Below are positions 36,474 to 44,749 of a stretch of DNA of 64,000 nt, in pieces; the stretch's first letter is position 1; each line of letters starts with the position of its first letter. The notes beneath the pieces were generated by a model, which worked only from the letters and a program-made list of their open reading frames with translations, was not told the DNA's origin and ran no database searches. This DNA is from Saccharicrinis sp963665705 (lineage in GTDB: Bacteria; Bacteroidota; Bacteroidia; Bacteroidales; Marinilabiliaceae). The position numbers and the translations under genes are program-made. The stretch lies in assembly GCA_963665705.1 (NCBI GenBank), contig OY762448.1, positions 2,418,001 through 2,482,000 of the forward strand, in the 5' to 3' direction.

Positions 36474-37634
36474 TTATCCCCAATTTCTCACCTGATAATT
36501 ATCTTTTGATGTAATATTTATTATTGGTCTAAAGTTATTTTTTATAAAACTCCATTTTTCAGGAAACTGCTTAAATAGAGTATTTATTCTATCTTTATTT
36601 TTACTTATTGAATCTGATATGGCAGCTGGAGTAATTGGAGTATCCATGGATCTACCTACATTGTAACTTGTTAATTTAATTCCTTCCTGAGATATCATAA
36701 CTGCATATCTTTCTAATTTATCTAATAACTCTTGTGTTTTTTGTAATCTTTCAGGTAAAATAATGTTGTCATTTGTAATGTTATCAAAGTTTACAAATGT
36801 AACTTCTGAAATATAGTCTGCTTCTATTGTAATTTGATTTGAATCAGAATAGTTATTCAACATATTTGCATATTCAATTGCATCTCCAACTGATTTTTTC
36901 AATTCATTGAAAGATCCAGAATAATTAATAATTTTTTCTATAGCTTCCTTATTGTAAACATAATTAACTCCATCAGATTTGCTAAATTCTTCAATCAAAT
37001 CATGTGCCCAGCCAATTATTAAATTCTCCATTCCCTGTCTTTTTGAATTATTTTCAGCATTTTTCTTTTGATGACTTATCAGCTCTTGTGTTTTTTGAGC
37101 AAATCTTTTCATCTTATATTCTTGAGCCCAATATATTTTATGAAGAGAAATAACCGATTTAGAAACCATATGACCAATGATGGTTTTATTTTGTGTACTT
37201 AGTTTTGATTTTTCATGATGTATACCAAATTGATCCAATTCATCTCTAAAATATATAAAGACGAGATTTCTTTTTATACTATTAAATTGAGGAATTGATA
37301 CTAATAAAATTAGATTATTATACTCATTAAAGATATTAAGTTGACCAGAGTTAATTTGCTTTTCCTCAAAGGGTATCTGTGACTTATTTAACCATTTGTA
37401 TTGTATTTTTTCTTTTTGAAGTTGTTGTAAACTTGTTATATCATCATCAATGCTTAATTCTTGTTCAATAAGTTGATTATTTTCAAGAGAAAGACAAGTT
37501 CCAAAAAGTTTATTTGAGTTATCCTCTATATTATATATGCCAACAATTTTTTCAACTCCAACAACCATTTCTGAAATATGATTGATGACAGCAGAATAAA
37601 ACTGAATAGTATGTAGTTGACTATTGCTGGTCAT
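36474..37634 (-). CDS. Uncharacterised protein with predicted coiled-coil centre and helical C-terminal module
   Basis: 386 aa, not assigned to a named family. The N-terminal about 170 residues alternate strands and helices (MVVGVEKIVGIYNIEDN ... LILLVSIPQFNSIKRNLVFIYF), resembling a small-ligand-sensing fold, though this is only an impression. Residues about 170-220 are Lys/Gln/Glu-rich and probably coiled coil. The C-terminal about 70 residues (LERYAVMISQEGIKLTSYNVG ... ISDSISKNKDRINTLFKQFPEKW) look like a helix-turn-helix-type module. No signal peptide or membrane helix. It is divergent from the next gene across an array of TTAAGT boxes, so a regulatory role is plausible but unproven. Confidence 0.7.
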   Translation of the reverse strand: MTSNSQLHTIQFYSAVINHISEMVVGVEKIVGIYNIEDNSNKLFGTCLSLENNQLIEQELSIDDDITSLQQLQKEKIQYKWLNKSQIPFEEKQINSGQLNIFNEYNNLILLVSIPQFNSIKRNLVFIYFRDELDQFGIHHEKSKLSTQNKTIIGHMVSKSVISLHKIYWAQEYKMKRFAQKTQELISHQKKNAENNSKRQGMENLIIGWAHDLIEEFSKSDGVNYVYNKEAIEKIINYSGSFNELKKSVGDAIEYANMLNNYSDSNQITIEADYISEVTFVNFDNITNDNIILPERLQKTQELLDKLERYAVMISQEGIKLTSYNVGRSMDTPITPAAISDSISKNKDRINTLFKQFPEKWSFIKNNFRPIINITSKDNYQVRNWG

Positions 37635-37652
37635 TATTAGGTTATTAATCTA

Positions 37653-37660
37653 CAAATATA
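37653..37660 (-). promoter_or_regulatory. Putative -7 element of the uncharacterised 386-aa gene
   Basis: The minus strand reads TATATTTG, 18 bp before the ATG at 37634. It borders the TTAAGT array, whose boxes would cover the -33 region. Confidence 0.5.
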
Positions 37661-37664
37661 AAAA

Positions 37665-37765
37665 TTAAGTCAATATTTAAGTATGAATTTAAGTTATAAT
37701 TAAGTGGTGTTTAAGTATTTTAAGCAATTTAAGTTTTACTTAAAAACTTAAATATATTACTTAAA
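37665..37765. promoter_or_regulatory. TTAAGT box array between divergent promoters
   Basis: Direct TTAAGT boxes begin at 37665, 37677, 37689, 37700, 37711 and 37729, with a variant TTAAGC at 37720. Inverted copies (ACTTAA) begin at 37738, 37746 and 37759. The first five are spaced 12, 12, 11 and 11 bp, close to one DNA turn. One more TTTAAGT lies at 37841-37847, touching the next start codon, and another at 37863-37868 inside that gene. The array lies between the two predicted divergent -7 elements, so it looks like a cooperative operator. Confidence 0.65.
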
Positions 37766-37792
37766 TACCTTTAATACAATATAATACTAATA

Positions 37793-37800
37793 TATTTTTG
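37793..37800 (+). promoter_or_regulatory. Putative -7 element of the 121-aa gene
   Basis: TATTTTTG fits TAnnTTTG, 48 bp before the ATG at 37849. It is flanked upstream by the TTAAGT array and downstream by a further box at 37841-37847. Confidence 0.5.
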
Positions 37801-37848
37801 TCCTGTTAATTATTATTAATGTTACAAATATTATTAATTATTTAAGTT

Positions 37849-38214
37849 ATGGATACTATAAAATTAAGTTTGGAAAATTTGCTTTTAAACTGGGCAGAAA
37901 TGTGTATTGAATGGTTTATGAATTTATTTGCTGATCCGGAATATTATTGGGTTGAAGAAAATTATCCTACAAAAAGAAAAATTAATTCTTTACAGAAAGA
38001 TAAAAATGAATCAATACAAGAAGAAAAACAGACATACCAAAAACATTATTTAACTGGTTTAAAATCCCTAGACAACCTTGTTTCTAAAATGATAAAAAAT
38101 TCAGCTTTTTATTTAGCATCATTATATCATATTATGATAGATTTATTTCAACAAATGAAATGGGGTAAAAATTGTTTTAATAATATTAAGCTTACTATTA
38201 TTAAAATGGAATAA
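37849..38214 (+). CDS. Hypothetical protein, 121 aa
   Basis: No family recognised. The N-terminal part is rich in Leu/Trp (LENLLLNWAEMCIEWFMNLF), the middle is strongly charged (KRKINSLQKDKNESIQEEKQT) and a second hydrophobic helix lies at AFYLASLYHIMIDLFQ. No clear signal peptide. It may be an amphipathic or membrane-associated small protein. A TTTAAGTT box directly precedes the ATG and a perfect inverted repeat follows the stop by one base. The dedicated control region argues that it is a real gene. Confidence 0.55.
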   Translation: MDTIKLSLENLLLNWAEMCIEWFMNLFADPEYYWVEENYPTKRKINSLQKDKNESIQEEKQTYQKHYLTGLKSLDNLVSKMIKNSAFYLASLYHIMIDLFQQMKWGKNCFNNIKLTIIKME

Positions 38215-38215
38215 C

Positions 38216-38248
38216 AATCAAATTGGTTATATTTGAACCAAATTGATT
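38216..38248 (+). promoter_or_regulatory. 13-bp inverted repeat containing a -7 box
   Basis: AATCAAATTGGTT (38216-38228) and its exact complement AACCAAATTGATT (38236-38248) enclose ATATTTG. With the preceding T this makes TATATTTG (38228-38235), a TAnnTTTG element centred in the palindrome, just before the DUF4105 gene at 38253. It could be an operator over a promoter, or a hairpin at the end of the previous transcript; there is no T run. Confidence 0.55.
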
Positions 38249-38252
38249 ATAT

Positions 38253-39458
38253 ATGTTTAAGTATTTTAAACGAGTATTACTTATTCTTTTATTTGTAAAC
38301 TCTTTTAGTTATGTATACTCTGCTATAAAGCTTTCTGATAAAGCTTTTATCTCTGTGTTAACTTGTTCTGAAGGTGAAGAATTGTATTCTGCTTTTGGGC
38401 ATTCGGCAATAAGAGTATGTGATAATGAGCGTGATATTGATTATGTTTTTAACTATGGTACTTTTGATTTTAACACCCCAAATTTTTACATGAAATTTGC
38501 TAATGGTAAGTTAAATTACATGATTAGTTATGGATATTTTAAGCGTTTTTTACCTGGATATTTTCGTGAAAACAGAAGTGTAAATGAACAGATTCTAAAC
38601 TTAAATCCAGAGGAAAAACAAAGAATTTTTAATGCTTTAATCATAAATTATAAACCAGAAAACAGGTATTATAAGTATGATTTCTTTTATGATAACTGCG
38701 CAACTCGAATTTATAAAATTATATCTGAAAATATTGATGGTGAAATCGTTTTAGATTATGATCAAAAAACTTATCCTACATTTAGAGATTATTTACATCA
38801 CTATTTAAATAATTCACCTTGGATAGAAACTGGTTTAAACTTGCTTTTAGGAATACCAGCAGATAAGATGGCTACACCAGAGCAATCTACATTTTTACCC
38901 GATTTTTTAATGGGCTTATTAGATCGGGGTAAAATTAAAAATGGTGATATTACCAAGAAGATAGTAGCTTCTAATAATTTATTATTAGAAAGAGATGAAA
39001 GTATAGTTCCCCAGGCTGCTTTTTATTCACCAACATTTGTCTTTTGGCTTTTATTGTCTATCATTTTAATAACTATGTTCTTTAATAAAGAAAGGCTTAA
39101 TGCTATTCTTAGAGTATTTGATAGAGCTTTATTTATAACTTCGGGTATTGTAGGATTACTTTTATTTTATTTATGGTTTATTACAGATCATCAGGTTACT
39201 CAGTATAATTTGAATGTACTGTGGTCTTTTCCAACACTTTTAATTCTTGGTGTTAATGTGGGCCATAGTAAATTACTAAGGGGTATTAAGATTTTAAATC
39301 TGTTGTTTCTAGCTATATTTATATTAGGATGGTACATTATTCCACAAGCATTTCCTCCTGCAACTTTACCTATTGCAATTCTATTAGCCATCCGTATTGT
39401 ATTTAATTTAATGCCAGATATTTTACTTAGAACACCACTTTTTTCAAAAAACATATAA
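38253..39458 (+). CDS. DUF4105/Lnb N-terminal-like periplasmic and membrane protein
   Basis: 401 aa. A signal peptide (VLLILLFVNSFSYVYSA) precedes a domain of about 180 residues with the marks VLTCSEGEELYSAFGHSAIRV, YGYFKRFLPGYFRENRSVNEQ and FFYDNCATRIYKII. These Cys and His residues are typical of the DUF4105/Lnb papain-like periplasmic domain. The C-terminal 160 residues hold four or five membrane helices. The fold suggests a cysteine hydrolase or acyltransferase facing the periplasm, but no activity is established for this subgroup. A palindrome with a -7 box lies directly upstream. Confidence 0.78.
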   Translation: MFKYFKRVLLILLFVNSFSYVYSAIKLSDKAFISVLTCSEGEELYSAFGHSAIRVCDNERDIDYVFNYGTFDFNTPNFYMKFANGKLNYMISYGYFKRFLPGYFRENRSVNEQILNLNPEEKQRIFNALIINYKPENRYYKYDFFYDNCATRIYKIISENIDGEIVLDYDQKTYPTFRDYLHHYLNNSPWIETGLNLLLGIPADKMATPEQSTFLPDFLMGLLDRGKIKNGDITKKIVASNNLLLERDESIVPQAAFYSPTFVFWLLLSIILITMFFNKERLNAILRVFDRALFITSGIVGLLLFYLWFITDHQVTQYNLNVLWSFPTLLILGVNVGHSKLLRGIKILNLLFLAIFILGWYIIPQAFPPATLPIAILLAIRIVFNLMPDILLRTPLFSKNI

Positions 39459-39596
39459 CATTATTTTTCCAAAGGCGTATAGAATATATAAAATACGTGG
39501 TTTTATTGGGGTTTTGATTCGTTTTTTTTATTATGCAAAGTATAATATTAGAATGATTTATGTATTTTTACCCAAACTTAAAAGATGTGAATTCAA

Positions 39597-40922
39597 ATGT
39601 CCTTTATATATAAGATATCATTATCAGCATCAGTATTATTAACAACCGGAATATTAAGTCTTTCATTATTTAATTCTGGAGATTCTTTTGGTGGTGATTT
39701 TATACCTCCTAAACCTACCGTATCATCACATCATATATCAAATGTTTTTTCTGATTTAGACGAATTTGAAGTTGTAGATAACAATGTTAATCGGTTTTTA
39801 CGACGAAATAATTTGGCAGGTGCTTCTCTTGCTATAGCAAAAGATGGAAAATTGGTTTTTGCAAAAGGTTATGGATATGCAGATAAAGAACGAGCAATAA
39901 GTGTACAACCGTATAATTTATTTCGAATTGCCAGTGTTTCAAAACTCATTACAGCTGTGGCTATAATGAAATTAGTAGAAGCAAATAAGATAACACTTGA
40001 GAGTCAGGTTTTTGGTGAAAAAGGAGTTTTGAATGATTCAATTTTTCTTGATTTTAAAGATCCTAAGGTAGAAAAAATTACTGTTAGAGAATTATTAAAT
40101 CATTCTGCAGGATGGACTAATAGATGGGGAGATCCTATGTTTATACCTAATGTAATTAGTAAAAAACTTAATGTGGATTATCCAATTGAAAGTGAGGATA
40201 TTATAAGGTTTATGCTACAAAAAAGACTTCATTATTCTCCAGGAACAATGTCATCATATAGTAATTTTGGATATACAATTTTAGAACAAGTTATAGAAAA
40301 AGCTTCTGGAATGGATTATGAAATGTTTGTTAAAACAAATGTATTATATCCGTTAGAAATTTTTGATATGCAAATTGGACGTAGCTACCCATGGGAAAGA
40401 TTAGATTTAGAGGTAAAATATTATGAACCTCAAGATGATTATTTTGTACCGGATCATATGGGCGGTGAAGAACCTGTATTAAGAAGTTATGGGGGTAATG
40501 ATATTCATACATTAGGTGCAGCTGGAGGCTGGATTAGTTCTACAACTGATTTACTAAGATTGGTAGTTGCTATCGATGGTTTTGATTATCCTCAAGATGT
40601 AATTTCAAAAGAAAGTATCAAAGAAATGGTTAGTAAGGAACTAGTTGGTGGTAGTCCTCTTGGTTGGAGGGGTGTTAGAGATGGGAAATATTGGTATAGA
40701 ACCGGAACTCTTGCAGGAACTTCAGCCTTAGTAATGAGAAAAGAAAATGGATTATCTTATGCTATTGTATTCAACTCCAGTTCATGGAAAGGTCCTGCTT
40801 TTGCAAATGATATAAAATACATGATGGATCGTACTCTATCGAAAATAGATACATGGCCTTCATATGATTTATTCCAACTTAAGAATAACGATAAACCTCA
40901 GCGAAGAAAAACTATTTTTTAG
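39597..40922 (+). CDS. Serine hydrolase of the class C beta-lactamase/DD-peptidase type
   Basis: 441 aa. A signal-like N-terminus (LSASVLLTTGILSLSLF) is followed by the beta-lactamase-related domain: nucleophile motif RIASVSKLITAVAIM (SxxK), SSYSNFGYTILEQVI (Tyr-x-Asn), and later RTGTLAGTSALVM, which fits the third motif position. An early segment GASLAIAKDGKLVFAKGYGYADKE is typical of the family. It is likely periplasmic; relatives act on peptidoglycan peptides or small esters. The substrate is unknown, and resistance should not be inferred. Confidence 0.85.
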   Translation: MSFIYKISLSASVLLTTGILSLSLFNSGDSFGGDFIPPKPTVSSHHISNVFSDLDEFEVVDNNVNRFLRRNNLAGASLAIAKDGKLVFAKGYGYADKERAISVQPYNLFRIASVSKLITAVAIMKLVEANKITLESQVFGEKGVLNDSIFLDFKDPKVEKITVRELLNHSAGWTNRWGDPMFIPNVISKKLNVDYPIESEDIIRFMLQKRLHYSPGTMSSYSNFGYTILEQVIEKASGMDYEMFVKTNVLYPLEIFDMQIGRSYPWERLDLEVKYYEPQDDYFVPDHMGGEEPVLRSYGGNDIHTLGAAGGWISSTTDLLRLVVAIDGFDYPQDVISKESIKEMVSKELVGGSPLGWRGVRDGKYWYRTGTLAGTSALVMRKENGLSYAIVFNSSSWKGPAFANDIKYMMDRTLSKIDTWPSYDLFQLKNNDKPQRRKTIF

Positions 40923-41063
40923 CAAACATTTTCTACTTCCGGTTGTTTGTAAGCAATAGAAACTTTAGTGCATAGATATAATGTCACAGTTTTAGTTTTA
41001 TTATCTAATAATTTAGTAGTATCTGATTATTTAAGTCTAAGCATTAATATTAAGTTAAATTGC

Positions 41064-41543
41064 ATGATAGAAATTTCAAAATTTAAAATTACAGAATTAC
41101 CTTTTGGAGAAAGAAGAACTAATTATAAACCAGATTTACAATTATACACATACTTAAAAGAGCAAGGTATTAGAAAAATGGTTAGTGATCATTACGATCT
41201 TTTAGTTCAAAGTGAGATTAAAGATATATTTCCAGAATCTGAGGAATTGCTTGATGGTGCAAAAAAAAGGTCAGCAGATTTTTTTATTCAAAGATTTGGA
41301 GGACCAGAGTATTATAAAATGACTCGTGGAAATCCAATGTTGGCTGATCGTCATTTGCCGTTTAAAATTTCTCCCCAAAGCCGTATTGTATGGTTGGATT
41401 GTTACAGAACTGTTCTTAGTAAATTAAATGGTGTTCCTGAAGATGTTGTAATTGCATTTTGGAAATGGATTGATGAATTTTCTAATTGGATGGTAAATCA
41501 AAATGATGATACTAGATTTAAATTAAATTTTACACTTAAGTAA
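41064..41543 (+). CDS. Truncated-hemoglobin-like protein
   Basis: About 159 aa globin of the truncated type, with a longer N-terminus than the minimal 120-aa form. Helix marks include MVSDHYDLLVQSEIKDIFP near the B-E region, DFFIQRFGGPEYYKMTRGN and MLADRHLPFKISPQSRIVWLDCY, where the RH dipeptide is the likely proximal-histidine F-helix region of group II-like trHbs. Such globins bind O2 or NO and may serve in NO or oxygen defence. The ATG at 41064 is chosen because the longer upstream reading is a Leu/Ile/Ser-rich low-quality extension. Stands alone. Confidence 0.78.
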   Translation: MIEISKFKITELPFGERRTNYKPDLQLYTYLKEQGIRKMVSDHYDLLVQSEIKDIFPESEELLDGAKKRSADFFIQRFGGPEYYKMTRGNPMLADRHLPFKISPQSRIVWLDCYRTVLSKLNGVPEDVVIAFWKWIDEFSNWMVNQNDDTRFKLNFTLK

Positions 41544-41788
41544 ATAAACAATTAAAGTATTAGAATTTAATTCTGTTATAAATCTTACAATTGTCTTATA
41601 GATGATATTATGTTTAGTAGTATGAGTGAAGATATAATTTATTAATTTTCTAGTCAAAAATATGTTATCGTTCATAACTAAATTGGATATGTTTACAGGC
41701 ATATTAAATATTTGACTGGAAAATTAAAACGGAATTTCTTAAGTTTATTTGTATTTAATTTATAATACGATATTTAATAAACTTCAAA

Positions 41789-42577
41789 ATGAAATTTCTT
41801 TACTTTTTACCGTTGATACTCATAACTGTATCCATCTCAAGTCAAACTAAAAAAGAAGTTCAATTTACGCTTGATACCTTAAATAAAGCACATCAAACTT
41901 TATTACAAGATTATCAGGACTTAAAACAGCAATGGAAAGAACAGAATAATTTTTTCGAACACGTAAAAAGTAACTTCTTTCCTGCTGCAGATATAAATAT
42001 TTCAATTAACAAAGCCTCTGATAAGTTTGATTCGATATATAATGACATTGTAAAAAAAGTTGTGAAGCTTGGTGAGATAAACAGTTCAATTTCAGACTCA
42101 TTAAAGAAAGAAGTAGCTTTAAATCAGGAGCTAATATCTCAGAATAAAGTTTATCAGAGCCTTATTTTATCGGCTCTGAATTCAGGTTCTTTTCCTTCAA
42201 ATGAAACTGATATAATTGGAAGTTGGGATCTTTTTCTAAATCCAGTTATGATCCATGGAAATCCCTATGAATCAGGAATTATTGGATTAAATCCATTTGC
42301 AGTAGCTGATTCTGTATCAGTTCATAATATTAATAAAATAGAGTTTGATAAGGATGAATTAGCAACCATCTTTTTTACTGGTGGTATTCAGCAAAAGTGT
42401 TTTTATTCCATTAATAACTTTAGCAAGAATGCTCCCTATACTATTCAATTTTCAAAACAAGAAGAATTTAAAATGACAATGTCAGTTTCGCCTATGCCTA
42501 ATGGTTTAATGGTATCCTATGAAGCGTCAAATAAAACAGATAAAGTTCTTTATTTCTATGGATTAATGAAAAAATAA
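41789..42577 (+). CDS. Exported hypothetical protein with N-terminal coiled coil
   Basis: 262 aa, family not recognised. A signal peptide (FLYFLPLILITVSISSQ) is followed by a heptad-rich region over residues 20-130 (LNKAHQTLLQDYQDLKQQWKE ... SLKKEVALNQELISQNK), probably coiled coil. The C-terminal 130 residues are beta-rich, starting near IIGSWDLFLNPVMIH. This looks like a periplasmic protein with a small C-terminal beta domain. No neighbour clearly shares its transcript. Confidence 0.65.
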   Translation: MKFLYFLPLILITVSISSQTKKEVQFTLDTLNKAHQTLLQDYQDLKQQWKEQNNFFEHVKSNFFPAADINISINKASDKFDSIYNDIVKKVVKLGEINSSISDSLKKEVALNQELISQNKVYQSLILSALNSGSFPSNETDIIGSWDLFLNPVMIHGNPYESGIIGLNPFAVADSVSVHNINKIEFDKDELATIFFTGGIQQKCFYSINNFSKNAPYTIQFSKQEEFKMTMSVSPMPNGLMVSYEASNKTDKVLYFYGLMKK

Positions 42578-42624
42578 TCTTTATTAAAGTATACGAATAA
42601 TTACTTAAAAAAGGCAGAATTATA

Positions 42625-42632
42625 TATTTTTG
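42625..42632 (+). promoter_or_regulatory. Putative -7 element of the DUF493 gene
   Basis: TATTTTTG, 22 bp before the ATG at 42655. The leader also carries AAAGGAGGAA, an unusually strong Shine-Dalgarno match for this genome, 5 bp before the ATG. Confidence 0.5.
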
Positions 42633-42654
42633 TAACTCTAAAAGGAGGAATTAA

Positions 42655-42921
42655 ATGCAAGAATATCAATCATTATTAGCAAAGCTGAAAGAAAATAAAC
42701 GTTGGCCACTTTTATATATGTTTAAGTTTATAGTTCCAAATGAAGATGGAAAAGTAGATCAGATAAAAGCTTTACTACCAAAACATGGTACTATTTCTTA
42801 TAAACATACAAAAAATTTAAAATTTGTATCTATTACTTGTAAAGCAAGTATGAAAAATGCAGAAAGTATTGTAGATATTACTGCAAAGGCAAATAAAATT
42901 GAAGGGCTTATTGCTCTATAG
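42655..42921 (+). CDS. DUF493 (YbeD-like) protein
   Basis: 88 aa, the usual size of the DUF493 family, with an N-terminal leading helix, WPLLYMFKFIVPNEDGKVDQI and the beta strand pair KFVSITCKASMKNAESIVDI. The fold is ferredoxin-like and resembles regulatory ACT-type domains. The role is unknown; in proteobacteria the relative YbeD lies between a PBP gene and lipoate genes. The strong AGGAGG ribosome-binding site is atypical for Bacteroidota and suggests high translation. Confidence 0.82.
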   Translation: MQEYQSLLAKLKENKRWPLLYMFKFIVPNEDGKVDQIKALLPKHGTISYKHTKNLKFVSITCKASMKNAESIVDITAKANKIEGLIAL

Positions 42922-42940
42922 TCACATAGAAAATATCAAT

Positions 42941-42987
42941 AAAAAAGCCTTGTGTTGTCTTAATAAAGCATAACACAAGGCTTTTTT
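42941..42987. terminator. Bidirectional terminator between DUF493 and GH28 genes
   Basis: A 16-bp perfect stem (42941-42956 with 42972-42987), core GCCTTGTGTT/AACACAAGGC, with A/T runs at both ends. It serves the two convergent genes. Confidence 0.92.
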
Positions 42988-43005
42988 ATGTTTGATGTAT
43001 TCTGA

Positions 43006-44541
43006 TTATTGAATAGTTATCTCAGGATTGATTATAGTATTATTATTTAATACGCTAAATTCAGCATTATTAACTATATCAAACTTTACATTTTTTACAA
43101 CCTTTTTGACATTAAGCATTGTATCATTTTCCGAAATTAGTTTAATGGTCTTAAAACCTATATTATCCACATTAATCAATGTTACAGGATATTCTTTAGT
43201 GGTCTCTGATTTTATATTTTTAAATGTGGCATTTTGGGTATTTTCTATAACGATTCCTCGCTTACTTTTCATTTCTAAATTTTCGAAGTAAAGTTGATCT
43301 ACAAATTGATTATCAATACCTTTTACTCTAACAGCATATTGCGAGTTATTTGAAAATATGTTTTTATAATGGATATTTCTAAAGGTTGGTAAACTGTCTG
43401 TTCTTGGCTGAATTGAACTACTTCCATAGTGCATATTAATTTGAATGGCCTCACGTTTAATATTATTCATTTTAATATTTTCAAACCATAAATTTTCAAT
43501 TACCCCTCCTCTACCTTTCATTGATTTAATACGCAAACCTCGTTCTGTTTCACTAAAATCGCAATCATGAGCATATAAATTTCTAATACCTCCCGACATT
43601 TCACTTCCAATTACAACACCTCCATGACCATGTTTTGTTATACAGTTTTTAATTACAATATTTTCACAAGCCTTTCCTACACGCCATGCATCCTCGTTTA
43701 AACCTGATTTTATTACAATACAGTCATCTCCAGTAGAGAAATAGCAACTGTCTACCAATACACCATTACAGGCATCAGGTATGATACCATCATTATTTCT
43801 TCCTTTAGTAATAACTGAAAGGTTCCTGGCTATAACATTTTCGCAATAAATGAAATGATTGGTCCACATAGGGCCTGAATGTAATTCAATACCTTCAACC
43901 ATTACCTTTTTGCAATTAATAAATTGTATTAACGATGGACGCAAATATGAAGTTGGCTCAAAATCTAAACAATTTCTTTTTTCGGGTTCTACACCTGATT
44001 CAACCAAATCATATAACTTTTGTAGTGATTCTAATTGTGTAGTTCTTGCTAAATCCCACCAAACCTGTGCATTGCCTTCTATCACTCCTTTTCCAGTAAT
44101 AGCTACATTTTCTTGATTTCTGGAATAAATAAATGGGTGGTAGTTCATACATTCTAATCCTTCCCATCTTGTAAATGTAGGAACTGCATATAAAGGAATA
44201 CTATCTATAAACGATAGAGTAGCATCTTTAACTAACTTTAGGTTCACGTTTGATTTTAATTCTAAGTAGGCTGTTCTCCACGTTCCTTCCGGAATAATTA
44301 CTGTACCCCCACCATCTTGATTACATTTATCAATAGCTTCTTGTATTGCTTTCTGATTGTTATAAGAGGAATCTGTGTTTGCCCCATATTCTTTAATATT
44401 ATATTCCTGTTGTTTAAATGTTGGAATAACAAAAGTTTGTTTCCCCCATGGTGTTTCTTCGATAATAAGATTCGAAGAAGGAGTTTGACAGCTAGTTGCT
44501 ATCCATAAAATTACAATAGCGTTAACTATAATTCTTTTCAT
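43006..44541 (-). CDS. Glycoside hydrolase family 28 lipoprotein (polygalacturonase-like)
   Basis: 511 aa. A lipobox (LWIATSC) at the N-terminus gives outer-membrane anchoring. The right-handed parallel beta-helix core is preceded by EYGANTDSSYNNQKAIQEAIDKC, the pectate-lyase-3-like entry of GH28. Catalytic marks are KGRNNDGIIPDACN (NxD), FSTGDDCIVIKSG (DD), KHGHGGVVIGSE (GHG) and RGLRIKSMKGRGG (RIK). It should cleave polygalacturonate or a related uronic polysaccharide. No SusC/SusD or other pectin genes are beside it, so it is a solitary enzyme rather than part of a visible utilisation locus. Confidence 0.88.
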   Translation of the reverse strand: MKRIIVNAIVILWIATSCQTPSSNLIIEETPWGKQTFVIPTFKQQEYNIKEYGANTDSSYNNQKAIQEAIDKCNQDGGGTVIIPEGTWRTAYLELKSNVNLKLVKDATLSFIDSIPLYAVPTFTRWEGLECMNYHPFIYSRNQENVAITGKGVIEGNAQVWWDLARTTQLESLQKLYDLVESGVEPEKRNCLDFEPTSYLRPSLIQFINCKKVMVEGIELHSGPMWTNHFIYCENVIARNLSVITKGRNNDGIIPDACNGVLVDSCYFSTGDDCIVIKSGLNEDAWRVGKACENIVIKNCITKHGHGGVVIGSEMSGGIRNLYAHDCDFSETERGLRIKSMKGRGGVIENLWFENIKMNNIKREAIQINMHYGSSSIQPRTDSLPTFRNIHYKNIFSNNSQYAVRVKGIDNQFVDQLYFENLEMKSKRGIVIENTQNATFKNIKSETTKEYPVTLINVDNIGFKTIKLISENDTMLNVKKVVKNVKFDIVNNAEFSVLNNNTIINPEITIQ

Positions 44542-44684
44542 AGGTACCTAATTATTATAACTATAATTTATTCATTAATATTTATCCTTTGGGCTATACA
44601 ATCAAAATACAAACGATTGCACACTAAAATATAAATTAATTATGACACTATAAAATTTAAGTACTTGTACATATAATAAATAAG

Positions 44685-44719
44685 AAAAGCCTTTTTAACA
44701 AACAGTCAAAAAGGCTTTT
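44685..44719 (-). terminator. Terminator of folD
   Basis: A 12-bp stem AAAAGCCTTTTT/AAAAAGGCTTTT (44685-44696 with 44708-44719), 11-nt loop, 30 bp beyond the folD stop. Confidence 0.75.
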
Positions 44720-44749
44720 AAATATTTTGAGTATATATACTAATATACT

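Noticed and set aside
36791..36802. TTACAAATGTAA inside the 386-aa gene, same form as the XRE palindromes
   Set aside because: A single copy within coding sequence, in frame with ordinary codons; chance is likely in this composition, so it is not called as an operator.
39597..40922. Reading the serine hydrolase as a beta-lactamase resistance gene
   Set aside because: The SxxK and YxN motifs are shared by many esterases and peptidases; nothing here shows drug hydrolysis.
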